Positions 50,593 to 59,905 of a stretch of DNA of 64,000 bases are shown here, piece after piece. The stretch is taken from assembly GCF_031326225.1 (NCBI RefSeq), contig NZ_CP133720.1:1426001-1490000 (forward strand), read 5' to 3'. The stretch is from Undibacterium cyanobacteriorum (GTDB lineage Bacteria; Pseudomonadota; Gammaproteobacteria; Burkholderiales; Burkholderiaceae_D). The notes below the pieces were generated by a model. The model was given only the letters and a program-made list of their open reading frames with translations. It did not search any database and was not told where the DNA came from. Position 1 is the stretch's first letter. The number at the start of each line of letters is the position of its first letter. Made by a program: the position numbers and the translations under genes.

Positions 50593-53478
50593 TTACGCAA
50601 ACTTCCGTGCTTCACCTTCACCGTGCAAATTACTATCGCAACGACCGCACAAGGTTGGGTGTTCTGGTTTGACACCCACATCGGCGCGGTAGTGCCAGCA
50701 GCGTTCGCATTTCTGATGTGCGGATGCTGTGACAATGACGATTTCGTCGGCTTCGCTGGCGACTTCTTCTACCGTCGCTGCGGAAGTGATCAGTGTGAAC
50801 TTTAGATCGTCGCCGAGGCTGCTTAACACTTTGAACTTTTCGCCGCTGGCTTTGATATGCACTTCCGCTTGCAAGGAGGAGCCGATCGCACCAGAAACGC
50901 GGACTTCTTCCAACTGTTTGGTGACGTCGGCACGGACAGCGCGCAAACTTGCGTATTTGGCTTCCAATACTTCGCTGTTGGCGATGCTTGGTAGGGCGTA
51001 ATACGTGGTCGTGAAAATCGTTTCATCGCTGTTCGCGTAGGCATTTTTGCTAGCGAAGTTTTGCCATGCTTCTTCTGCCGTGAACGACAAAGTCGGTGCC
51101 ATCAAGCGCAACAAACTTTGGGTGATGTGCCAGATCGCCGTTTGTGCAGAACGACGTGCGAACGACGTTGTACCGCTGGTGTACAAACGATCTTTCAAAA
51201 TATCGAGGTAGAAGCCACCCAAGTCTTCTGAGCAGAAGGATTGCAATTTGCTGATCACAGGATGGAATTCATAGGCATCGTAGTGCGCCAGGATTTCCTT
51301 CTGCAAAGCTGCAGTGTGGGCAATCGCATATTGATCGATTTCCATCAAATCGGCTGTCGCTACGCCATCTTTGTCGAAGTCGAAATCAGAGGTATTTGCC
51401 AACAAGAAGCGCAAGGTATTGCGGATGCGACGATAGGCTTCGGTCACACGTTTCAAGATTTCGTCGGAGATCGAGAGTTCGCCCGAGTAGTCAGTTGATG
51501 CGACCCACAAGCGCAAGATGTCCGCGCCCAAAGTGTCGAACACTTTTTGCGGAGCGATCACGTTACCTTTGGACTTAGACATCTTCTTACCTTCGCCATC
51601 GACCACGAAACCGTGTGTCAATAAGGCTTTGTAAGGAGCGTGGCCGTCGAGCATAGAGGCCGTCAACAAAGAAGAGTGGAACCAGCCGCGATGTTGATCG
51701 GAACCTTCGAGGTAGAGATCAGCAGGGTAGGCGGATTGTTCTTTGTGCGAACCACGCAAGACCGTGTAATGCGTCGCGCCAGAATCGAACCAGACGTCGA
51801 GCGTGTCGCGATTTTTTTCATACATCGCGGCTTCGTCGCCGATCAATTCTTCGACGCTCATTTTTTGCCAAGCTTCGATACCTTCTTTTTCAACACGCTG
51901 CGCAATCACTTCCAACAACTCTGCTGTACGTGGATGCAAGGCGCCGGTTTCTTTGTGCAAGAGGAAGGCCATCGGCACACCCCATTGACGTTGACGTGAC
52001 AAAGTCCAGTCAGGGCGATTCGCAATCATGCCGTTCAAACGGGCTTTACCCCACGATGGATAGAAGGCGGTTTGCTCGATCGCCGCCAAGGCAGTCTCGC
52101 GCAGGCTTGCACCGCCAGCGGCTGGCGTGTTGTCCATGCTGGCGAACCATTGCGAAGTCGCACGATAGATGATCGGTGTCTTATGGCGCCAGCAGTGCAT
52201 GTAGCTGTGGTCGAACATTTTCAAGGAGAACAAAGTGCCGGCTTCGCGCAATTTGTCGCAGATTGGCTTTGATGCTTCCCAGATCGTCATGCCAGCGAAG
52301 AAGGGCAACCATGAGGCATAACGACCGTCGCCCATGACGGGGTTCAACATGTCGGCGTCTTTCATGCCGTGCGCTTTGCACGACAAAAAGTCTTCGATAC
52401 CGTAAGACGGCGCCGAGTGAACCACGCCGGTACCTGTTTCGGTACTGACGTAATCGCCCAAATACACCGGAGAGTAACGATCAAAACCTTCGTGCATCGC
52501 TGCCAATGGATGTTTGAACTTCAGCAAGGATAAAGCTTCACCCTTGCAAGTGGCGATGATCTCAGCCGACAAATTCCAATTGGTAAAGGCAGTTTCCACC
52601 AAGTCTTTAGCCATCAAGATCAAACAGGCTTCGCCATCGCGCTCGGTCTTGACTAAGGCGTAGGTAATTTCCGGATGCATGTTCAACGCTTGGTTGGATG
52701 GGATGGTCCACGGTGTGGTGGTCCAGATCACGCAGTAACCTTTTTCGATTGGCAGTTGGCTTAGACCGAAAGCTTGCGCCAATTTTTGGTTTTCTTCGCC
52801 GCCTGCAAATGGGAAACCAACGTCGATTGAAGGATCGCGTTTGTTTTCATATTCGACTTCGGCTTCCGCCAAAGCTGAGCCGCAATCGAAGCACCAGTTG
52901 ACAGGCTTCAAACCGCGATACACATAGCCTTTATCGAGCAATTGGCCGAGCGCGCGGATCTCATCGGCCTCGTTACCAAAGGCCATGGTTTTGTAGGGAT
53001 TATCCCACTCACCCAAGACACCCAAACGGATGAAGTCGGCTTTTTGGCGTTCGATTTGCTCTTCGGCGTAAGCACGTGCCTTGGCTTGTACTTCGGCCAC
53101 AGGCAAGTTCTTGCCATGCAGTTTTTCGATTTGGATTTCGATCGGCATACCGTGGCAATCCCAGCCTGGCACATACGGTGCGTCAAAGCCCGCCATGGTG
53201 CGCGCTTTGATGATCATGTCTTTCAAGATTTTGTTGACGGCATGACCGATATGGATGTCGCCATTGGCGTACGGAGGACCATCATGCAGGATGAAGTGTG
53301 GACGACCTTTGGCGGCTTTACGCACACGTTCGTAAATCTTTTTCTCTTGCCACTGCTTGACCCATTGCGGCTCGCGCTTGGCGAGATCACCACGCATAGG
53401 GAATGGCGTTTCCGTCATGTTGACAGGGTATTTACTGCTCGGTTTTGCGGCGTTTTTTGCTGGTTTTTCGTTAGACAT
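50593..53478 (-). CDS. ileS: Isoleucyl-tRNA synthetase
   Basis: Class I tRNA synthetase of 961 residues. HIGH signature at 76-79, KMSKS at 632-636 (GKKMSKSKGN), editing (CP1) domain in between, and a C-terminal zinc finger with Cys924, Cys927, Cys944, Cys947. Length and order match the bacterial IleS with zinc site, the mupirocin-sensitive type. It heads the block lspA-coaBC-dut. Intact. Confidence 0.98.
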   Translation of the reverse strand: MSNEKPAKNAAKPSSKYPVNMTETPFPMRGDLAKREPQWVKQWQEKKIYERVRKAAKGRPHFILHDGPPYANGDIHIGHAVNKILKDMIIKARTMAGFDAPYVPGWDCHGMPIEIQIEKLHGKNLPVAEVQAKARAYAEEQIERQKADFIRLGVLGEWDNPYKTMAFGNEADEIRALGQLLDKGYVYRGLKPVNWCFDCGSALAEAEVEYENKRDPSIDVGFPFAGGEENQKLAQAFGLSQLPIEKGYCVIWTTTPWTIPSNQALNMHPEITYALVKTERDGEACLILMAKDLVETAFTNWNLSAEIIATCKGEALSLLKFKHPLAAMHEGFDRYSPVYLGDYVSTETGTGVVHSAPSYGIEDFLSCKAHGMKDADMLNPVMGDGRYASWLPFFAGMTIWEASKPICDKLREAGTLFSLKMFDHSYMHCWRHKTPIIYRATSQWFASMDNTPAAGGASLRETALAAIEQTAFYPSWGKARLNGMIANRPDWTLSRQRQWGVPMAFLLHKETGALHPRTAELLEVIAQRVEKEGIEAWQKMSVEELIGDEAAMYEKNRDTLDVWFDSGATHYTVLRGSHKEQSAYPADLYLEGSDQHRGWFHSSLLTASMLDGHAPYKALLTHGFVVDGEGKKMSKSKGNVIAPQKVFDTLGADILRLWVASTDYSGELSISDEILKRVTEAYRRIRNTLRFLLANTSDFDFDKDGVATADLMEIDQYAIAHTAALQKEILAHYDAYEFHPVISKLQSFCSEDLGGFYLDILKDRLYTSGTTSFARRSAQTAIWHITQSLLRLMAPTLSFTAEEAWQNFASKNAYANSDETIFTTTYYALPSIANSEVLEAKYASLRAVRADVTKQLEEVRVSGAIGSSLQAEVHIKASGEKFKVLSSLGDDLKFTLITSAATVEEVASEADEIVIVTASAHQKCERCWHYRADVGVKPEHPTLCGRCDSNLHGEGEARKFA

Positions 53479-53579
53479 ATGTTTCTTCGTTTAATTAAAT
53501 TTTGGAATTCTGTGGATGAGGTTTTGTTTCTTAGCCTTAATGTCCGCGCTTATTGGTATCGATTGCGCTTCCGATGCTT

Positions 53580-53662
53580 GTCATTCCCGCGTAGGCGGGA
53601 ATCCAGCGTCTTTTTGCGGTCACAGCTTCATGTCACTGGATTCCCGCTTTCGCGGGAATGAC
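53580..53662. repeat. Pair of dRS3-like repeats upstream of ileS
   Basis: Units at 53583-53602 (ATTCCCGCGTAGGCGGGAAT) and 53640-53659 (ATTCCCGCTTTCGCGGGAAT) face each other and fit ATTCCC-N8-GGGAAT. They lie between ileS and ribF. Confidence 0.87.
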
Positions 53663-53758
53663 GCATCTATTTCTGTATGCCGTGACTTGAAGGTCTTCGG
53701 TGTTTAAGTCTATTGAATCCTCTTCCTTAATCTTTCTGATGATCCTGCCGAGCGTTCT

Positions 53759-54727
53759 TCAAATTCGATCGGTCGCTGAGCCTATGCGTTGTTGGAAAAA
53801 TTGACGGGCTTGATCGGCGTCACCTTGTATCGCGGCGGTTAGGGTCGCGAGGTCGATGTATTTTTCTTCGTCGCGTAATTTCTTGAGAAACTCGATTCGC
53901 ACCACTTTGCCGTAGGCATCGACTTGGTGATCGAGTACGTGCGTTTCGAGCAGGACGCGGCCGCTATCGTCGACGGTAGGGCGTACGCCAAGGCTGGCCA
54001 CTGCCGGTAAAGGATGTTCGGACAGCCCATGTACTTGCACCACGAAGATCCCCATCACAGCTGGCTTGTGATGCGCGATGCGGACATTCAAGGTGGGGAA
54101 GCCTATCGTGCGTCCCAATTTTTGACCGTGAATCACGTGGCCAGAGATGTGATAGGGGCGTCCCAGTAATTCTTGGGCATGTTCAAAATCGCCTGCCGCC
54201 AAGGCCGCACGGACTGCAGAGGAAGAGACACGCACGCCTTGTTTGGCAACAGTCTCCATGGCTTGCACTTCAAAGCCATAGCGTTTGCCGGCTTCAATCA
54301 GCGTGTAGATGTCGCCCGCTCGTTTGGCACCGAAGCGGAAATCATCGCCGACCATGACCCATTTGACGTGGAGGCCATCGACCAAAATCGTCTTGATGAA
54401 ATCTTCTGGCGTTAAGGCGGCGAAGTGGGCGTTGAAATGTTTGACGATGACGCGATCAACGCCAGCCGCTTCGAGTGCGCTGAGATTGTCACGTAAGTTG
54501 GCAATGCGGCTAGGCGCTTTCGAGAGGTCGCCCATCATCTGCGCAAAGAAAGCGCGCGGATGAGGTTCAAAACTCATCACCGCAGCATCAAGCTGTAAGC
54601 GTGTCGCAGCCGCGCGCAGCTCGGACAACAGTGCCTGATGTCCAAGATGTACGCCATCAAAATTGCCGATCGCTAGAGCGCAAGGCGCACGCGAAGCAGC
54701 ATTGGGAAGACCGCGAAATACTTTCAT
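53759..54727 (-). CDS. ribF: Bifunctional riboflavin kinase / FAD synthetase
   Basis: Enzyme of 322 residues that makes FMN and FAD from riboflavin. N-terminal FAD synthetase: IGNFDGVHLGHQALL (nucleotidyl-transfer motif) and VMVGDDFRFG. C-terminal flavokinase: HISGHVIHGQKLGRTIGFPT and LLETHVLDHQVDAYGK. Upstream of ileS on the same strand, as in other Burkholderiales. No FMN riboswitch was recognised upstream. It would also supply FAD for the ApbE reaction coded at 13953. Confidence 0.97.
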   Translation of the reverse strand: MKVFRGLPNAASRAPCALAIGNFDGVHLGHQALLSELRAAATRLQLDAAVMSFEPHPRAFFAQMMGDLSKAPSRIANLRDNLSALEAAGVDRVIVKHFNAHFAALTPEDFIKTILVDGLHVKWVMVGDDFRFGAKRAGDIYTLIEAGKRYGFEVQAMETVAKQGVRVSSSAVRAALAAGDFEHAQELLGRPYHISGHVIHGQKLGRTIGFPTLNVRIAHHKPAVMGIFVVQVHGLSEHPLPAVASLGVRPTVDDSGRVLLETHVLDHQVDAYGKVVRIEFLKKLRDEEKYIDLATLTAAIQGDADQARQFFQQRIGSATDRI

Positions 54728-55045
54728 ATTCTCACATTGAGTGGACTGGCATAGAACTCACAGTCCTTGGTTCATTCTTTTTTGCGCTGAGCAAAGATAC
54801 GCTGCCAAGTTTGAAATCAAGCCGACATGTGCCATGGTCTTTGGTCTGTCGTGTCTTGTATTCTCGCCAAGCTTGCATAATTGCAAAATAGTGCAAGGGA
54901 AAAATCCTTGATTATAAAGGCTTTTCACAGGGGAAATGCCGTGTTTTTGCTCTGCAGCAGCGGAATCAAGAGAAAATTTATAAGGCAACCAGAGCCTGGT
55001 TTGGGTGCGTGCAGGGGGCTGAAAAGCAAGATCGACGAAATTTTA
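54728..55045. other. Intergenic region without recognised gene
   Basis: 318 bases between the ribF start and the stop of the HzsA-related gene. Both flank genes are on the minus strand. No riboswitch, RNA gene or strong repeat was seen. Confidence 0.5.
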
Positions 55046-57541
55046 TTATTTTGCTGCGTTTTGACGGTATTTTTTCCACTTTTGCAGTAAGTCACGCAAA
55101 GCTTCTGGCGGATTTAACGGTGCCAGCTGATTGCTTTGATCGCGTTGATTGACGCCATGACAAGAAGCGCAAACGCGAATTTCTCCGGACTTGAAACTGA
55201 CCCAATTCCGCTCACGCACGATAGGGACGCCATTTTCATCCGTACTTTGCCACGTCAGCGCCCGTTCAGCAGGGACGAAGGCGGCACTCGAACCGTCTGG
55301 AAAAATCGGTACGCTTGAGCTTGGGAGCTTATTTTCTTTACTAGCTTTAGCGTTGGTGCTAGCAGCACTTTCCTGGCGAACGATACGATCATTCGGAAAA
55401 TCTACTATTGCCTGTGCCAGGTGACGGCGTCCTGGACGATCTGCATAGGCGCGAATTTGCTCGGCTTGAAGAATTTGGAAATGACTAATTTCATAGATCT
55501 TGGGCTGCGTTTGAGGGGCGTCTTTTGCTTCTACCTCGACGGCCATCCTAGTTTGTTTTCCGCCTTTCAATTTGAGGTTGAGCGGTTGTTCATGATCGGC
55601 GCGATCGCGGCTAGTTTGATCGCGGGTAATGATGAGCGCGAGTTGATTTTCCTGCAGCCAGTGGATGAGTTCTTCTTGTGTCACCTGTTCTTGTTGGAGG
55701 ATCGTCAGTTCAGGCGCTTCTAAAAAACTGCTCTGTGAACGCGCACGAGGTCGTGGACGAAGCTCGACCGCTTCAAGTTCCCATAATGGTCCTTGATAGC
55801 TGCGCTGTTTTTCTCCATCCCACCATTGCACTTTTTTCTGAATGCCTGGTGTGAGGTAGGTATCAGGGTGAAACAGACCATCCTCGCCACGCTTCAAGTA
55901 GCGCAGGCGTAAAGCTTGCAGGCTGTGGTTTTCTTCCGGCGGCAATTGATCCGGCGTATGGGCAGCCAATAGTTTGCCGTTCGAAAGAGGCAAAGGATTG
56001 CGCAAGCGACCTTCAATCAATTGGTCGTTGCGCGCCAAGGGGGTAATTGCGGTCAACTTAATCTGTTCCGGATTGAGCCCTGGCGGCGCTTCGAAACTGA
56101 TGATGCTATCACTGGTGAATGAGCCCGATTCGCGTGCTTTGGTGGCGAAGTAGCGACCAGCTTGGAGCGGGTCTTCTTGAATATGAAAGAGTCCACCTTC
56201 GCGTTTAATCTGGATTTGATTTTGATGCACAGTGCTGGGTTTGAGTTGCGAGAGTGCGGGATCGTCGATGAAGCTTGGCGCCACATAGCCAAAACTTAAT
56301 TCGTGCAAACCTAGATGATTGATGGTTTCTTCGTTGCCGCCGTCTTGATCGATCTGCCAAATAGCGAAGAAATTGTTGCGATAGGCGCTGACCTTACCAT
56401 ATGCACTGGTGCTGCCGACGCGTGACTCAGGGAATATTTCTTGGCGATGTTGTAGCTTGTTTGCGTCGCGTGCTTCGCTGCTGTAGTTAAACGAGTCGAA
56501 AGGGATCTTAACGCCATTGCCTTGTGCGTCGCGGTCGCGGTCGGCGAGTTGATCTTGCTGCAAATGGTCCCAGCGTGTGAACAAGACGCGTCCATAGCGA
56601 TCAATGATAGGCTGGAAGGCGCCGCTCGGCGTATGGCTTAAGAGTTGTAGACGGCCATCGTGGTGCAATTTCCATAAACCTGAAATGCTGGGCGTCGCTT
56701 CGTATTCATCGAGCTGTGGATACAAGTGATGCCATCCAGTGCGGGGACGATCGGATGTGAAAATCAGATTGTCATCAGCATCGTAGATGGGCGATAGATT
56801 GTTATACAGGGGATCTTGCTGGCCAATCTTGCGAATGTTGGCTTTTTGCCCGGGCTCCAGGCCACTCACTTCGTAAATTTGCCAGCGATAGTCTTGCGAC
56901 TTGTTTGTGGTTGTTTGACCCTGTTCTGGAGCGCCGACTAGCATGCTGAATAGCGCTTTTTTACCCGACCAATGCACATGTGGCTCGCGGACGGCGATTG
57001 CATTTTTCCCTTGAAAGCCAGCGCTACCAAAGCCCGCTTCCCTGGTCAGGTTCCGTATTTTTCCATTCGGATACCACAACATTAAATCGCCACCACGGGG
57101 AACATCCTGTGGACGGGTGCGGTGGTTGGCAAACGCCGACAGGCGCGTGTTCTTGTCATGATCGAGTGGGATTTGGGTGACAAACAAAATCGGAAAATCG
57201 CCGCGTTCAAGTTGAGTTTGGATGATCTGCACCGGGCGTTCGAGCTCGACGATGACACCATTTTGATCCTCGGCTTTGAGGCGAATGCTTCGTGATTCAC
57301 GTATTTCGATTTCGGCTTGGCCCGACGTCGCAACTTCGACCCCATCAAGCCACACACGTTTCGCGCGGGTCGTCCACTCGACATGAGCTCGACCACCAGC
57401 GTCAAGATGGCTGGGGTTGCTCAGAAATTTCTCAATCATGGGTTTGGTGGTGGAGACGGACTTGTCCGTATCCGAAGTGCTTCGTTCGCAAGCGCTAATG
57501 CTGCATAGCAAAATCGTGAGTGTGATGAGAAGTCGATGCAT
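55046..57541 (-). CDS. HzsA-related haem-binding lipoprotein
   Basis: Exported protein of 831 residues with lipobox ISAC (Cys18) and a C-terminal c-type haem motif Cys791-Ala-Ser-Cys794-His795. In between, PILFVTQIPLDHD, PRGGDLMLWYPNGKIRNLTR and EPHVHWSGKKALFSMLVGAP match proteins named HzsA-related (hydrazine synthase alpha subunit), which share its beta-propeller-like middle domain. It lacks the extra haems of the anammox enzyme, so hydrazine synthesis is not implied. The ATG at 57541 starts the signal peptide; the frame opens at 57598. Lies divergent from a propeller lipoprotein. Confidence 0.78.
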   Translation of the reverse strand: MHRLLITLTILLCSISACERSTSDTDKSVSTTKPMIEKFLSNPSHLDAGGRAHVEWTTRAKRVWLDGVEVATSGQAEIEIRESRSIRLKAEDQNGVIVELERPVQIIQTQLERGDFPILFVTQIPLDHDKNTRLSAFANHRTRPQDVPRGGDLMLWYPNGKIRNLTREAGFGSAGFQGKNAIAVREPHVHWSGKKALFSMLVGAPEQGQTTTNKSQDYRWQIYEVSGLEPGQKANIRKIGQQDPLYNNLSPIYDADDNLIFTSDRPRTGWHHLYPQLDEYEATPSISGLWKLHHDGRLQLLSHTPSGAFQPIIDRYGRVLFTRWDHLQQDQLADRDRDAQGNGVKIPFDSFNYSSEARDANKLQHRQEIFPESRVGSTSAYGKVSAYRNNFFAIWQIDQDGGNEETINHLGLHELSFGYVAPSFIDDPALSQLKPSTVHQNQIQIKREGGLFHIQEDPLQAGRYFATKARESGSFTSDSIISFEAPPGLNPEQIKLTAITPLARNDQLIEGRLRNPLPLSNGKLLAAHTPDQLPPEENHSLQALRLRYLKRGEDGLFHPDTYLTPGIQKKVQWWDGEKQRSYQGPLWELEAVELRPRPRARSQSSFLEAPELTILQQEQVTQEELIHWLQENQLALIITRDQTSRDRADHEQPLNLKLKGGKQTRMAVEVEAKDAPQTQPKIYEISHFQILQAEQIRAYADRPGRRHLAQAIVDFPNDRIVRQESAASTNAKASKENKLPSSSVPIFPDGSSAAFVPAERALTWQSTDENGVPIVRERNWVSFKSGEIRVCASCHGVNQRDQSNQLAPLNPPEALRDLLQKWKKYRQNAAK

Positions 57542-57975
57542 TGCGAAAAGGTTTTGGTGTGGCGTTTGTCTTGTCTTTGATCGTGATCGCCAAAACAAAA
57601 TGAATTGCTTGGTGATGTAACTGTAAGTCTTTTAAGTTGCGCTGCAAAAAAATATCTTAACGATGTTGGTCGCTTCCATCATTTTAAGCGTCTGTTTTTC
57701 TTAGGAGCAGCTTCAAACGTAAGTAATCGTAAAAGTCGGGATAAAACCCCTGTACTTTGGGATATCTTACTTGAAATTTTCAGGAAAGTAGTTCAATCTG
57801 TACAAGCAAAAATGAGAAGAGTTTGGACATTGTTTTCGACATTGTTTGAACCCTATCGAAGTTGATTTTCGTCGCATCGAGAAGTGCGTCTCAAAAATTC
57901 TGAGCAAGTCGTAATTTCTTCTGCAGACGATCCTCATAAAGTTTTCTAAATTCGAGATAGATAGCGTGAATTGTT
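57542..57975. promoter_or_regulatory. Divergent intergenic region
   Basis: 434 bases between two divergent lipoprotein genes, presumably holding both promoters. AT-rich, with no operator, hairpin or gene recognised. The plus-strand lipoprotein starts at 57976 after a weak site. Confidence 0.45.
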
Positions 57976-59667
57976 ATGAAAAATACGCAGCCCAATAATC
58001 TGAATGAAACGGAAATTGATTCCAAGTTAGTCAATTTAAAAAATCAGCGTCGATCGAAATTATTGTTCACTAGTGTGCTGACTTTGTGTGCCGCCGCGAT
58101 TGTGGTGGCTTGTGGTGGTTCTGGTAGTTCTTCCGCACCGAGTAATGGCGGTTCGACCGGTGGCACTAATCCAGGTGGAGGTACAAGCACCGGAACTGGA
58201 AATGGTAACACCACTGTCGTCGGGCCACCATGGTTGAGTTTCGGTGGTAATCCGCAGCATGAGGCGGTAACAACTGTCGCGACACAAAGTTTCGGCAAAA
58301 TTGCTTGGCAAACGCCAGTCGATTTGGCACCCCAGTATTCTTCGCAAGGCTATTTGTTGGTGCACTATGGATCGCCCGTAATCACCGCTAAAAACACTGT
58401 CATTCTGCCAGTAAAAACGAGTGCCGGTTTGAGCTATCGTTTTGAAGCACGCGATGGTGCCACCGGCGACTTGATTTGGTCTGAAACAAGCGATTATGTG
58501 ATGCCAAGTCATCGCTGGACACCCACCTACAACGTGACAATCGCGCCCAACAACAAAGTGTATGCGGCCGGTGCGGGCGGTAAAGTGCTGTATCGCGATG
58601 ATGCTGATGCGAAGAATGGGACGACCAAGTCAATCGTGTTTTATGGTGATACCGCCTATAACGCGAACAAGACAGCCTTGGATGCAGCGATCATTATCAA
58701 TACACCGATCACGGCCGATGTTAACAATAATGTCTACTTTGGCTTTACTGCGACACCAGGAAATCCGGCTGGGCTTGTCAGTGGTGTAGCGCGCATTGGT
58801 TCCGATGGTAAAACGAGTTGGGTCTCCACCGCGGCGATCACAGGCAATACTAATATTTCGAAAGTAGCGACCAATTCGGCGATTGCGGTGTCTCGCGATG
58901 GCAAGACGATTTATGTGGTGGCGAATAATAATTTCCTGGCCAATACGCGTCAAACAGGTTCTTTGCTGGCCTTGGATAGTGGTACCTTGGCGTTGAAGAG
59001 TTCGGTACAGTTGATTGATCCTCTGGAAAAAGGTCCTGCAAATGTTTCCGACGATAGTACTGCGTCGCCACTCGTTGGCCCTGATGGCGATGTGTATATC
59101 GGCGTGCTTGAAAAATCTTATGGCACTCACAATGCGCGCGGTTGGCTTTTGCATTTCAATGCTGATCTCAGTCAAAGCAAGACGCCAGGATCATTTGGTT
59201 GGGATGACACGCCTTCGATCGTACCAGCTTCGATAGTGCCATCATACAAAGGTGCATCGACTTATCTGTTGATGGTCAAATATAACAACTATGAACGCGC
59301 TGGTTCGGGTGATGGCATGAATCAAATTGCGATCATTGATCCACACACTGAAGAGACCGACAAATTATCTACAGTCAAAGTGATGAAAGAGGTGTTGACG
59401 ATGTTGGGGCCAACACCTGATCCCGCAGTTCCAGGTGGATTCATTGAGTGGTGTGTGAATACTGCTGCGGTTGATCCATTCACCAAGTCAGTGATCGTTA
59501 ATAGCGAAGACGGTAACCTCTATCGTTGGGATTTAACGACCAATAAATTAACCGAGAAAATTCGGTTGACAAGCGGTTTGGGTGAGTCTTACACCCCGAC
59601 CGCGGTTGGACCTGATGGCAAGGTCTACGCCATAAATAATGCCGTTGTCTTTGCCGTTGGGAAGTAG
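57976..59667 (+). CDS. Beta-propeller (PQQ-like) lipoprotein
   Basis: Exported protein of 563 residues: after a 27-residue polar start, a hydrophobic segment ends in VVAC (lipidated Cys46). A Gly/Ser/Thr-rich linker (residues 47-75, GGSTGGTNPGGGTSTGTGNG) leads to a beta-propeller with repeated W-D/G-type blades (SPVITAKNTVILPVKTSAGL, ARDGATGDLIWSETSDYVMP, SPLVGPDGDVYIG). The blades resemble PQQ enzyme repeats but the PQQ-binding Glu/Asn/Asp set was not confirmed. Ends in a terminator. Probably an outer-membrane or surface protein; role unknown. Confidence 0.82.
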   Translation: MKNTQPNNLNETEIDSKLVNLKNQRRSKLLFTSVLTLCAAAIVVACGGSGSSSAPSNGGSTGGTNPGGGTSTGTGNGNTTVVGPPWLSFGGNPQHEAVTTVATQSFGKIAWQTPVDLAPQYSSQGYLLVHYGSPVITAKNTVILPVKTSAGLSYRFEARDGATGDLIWSETSDYVMPSHRWTPTYNVTIAPNNKVYAAGAGGKVLYRDDADAKNGTTKSIVFYGDTAYNANKTALDAAIIINTPITADVNNNVYFGFTATPGNPAGLVSGVARIGSDGKTSWVSTAAITGNTNISKVATNSAIAVSRDGKTIYVVANNNFLANTRQTGSLLALDSGTLALKSSVQLIDPLEKGPANVSDDSTASPLVGPDGDVYIGVLEKSYGTHNARGWLLHFNADLSQSKTPGSFGWDDTPSIVPASIVPSYKGASTYLLMVKYNNYERAGSGDGMNQIAIIDPHTEETDKLSTVKVMKEVLTMLGPTPDPAVPGGFIEWCVNTAAVDPFTKSVIVNSEDGNLYRWDLTTNKLTEKIRLTSGLGESYTPTAVGPDGKVYAINNAVVFAVGK

Positions 59668-59706
59668 CTTTTAAGACATCTTTGTAGTAAAAATCACTGT
59701 TTTTAT

Positions 59707-59742
59707 TGGCTGGGTAGCACTGTCTACTCAGCCATTTTTTTT
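59707..59742 (+). terminator. Rho-independent terminator after the propeller lipoprotein
   Basis: GGCTGGGTAG and CTACTCAGCC pair (one G-T) around a six-base loop and are followed by eight T. Confidence 0.92.
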
Positions 59743-59905
59743 GCGCAAGTCTGTGGTAGCATGGATTGAGATGGTGAAAAGATCCTCATGCTAAGTTAAA
59801 CAAAAGCCTTGCTTGAGAAGTGTACTTCGTTTAATGAGGTTTATTTATTTCCTTCATTTCTGAATTGCCCATCTCAAGCAAACTCAAACGGAAGCGGGTC
59901 AGATT

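Noticed and set aside
54728..55045. FMN riboswitch upstream of ribF
   Set aside because: The conserved RFN stems and loops were not recognised in the upstream 318 bases.
55046..57541. True hydrazine synthase subunit
   Set aside because: It has a single C-terminal haem site and no HzsB/HzsC partners; only the family domain is shared.
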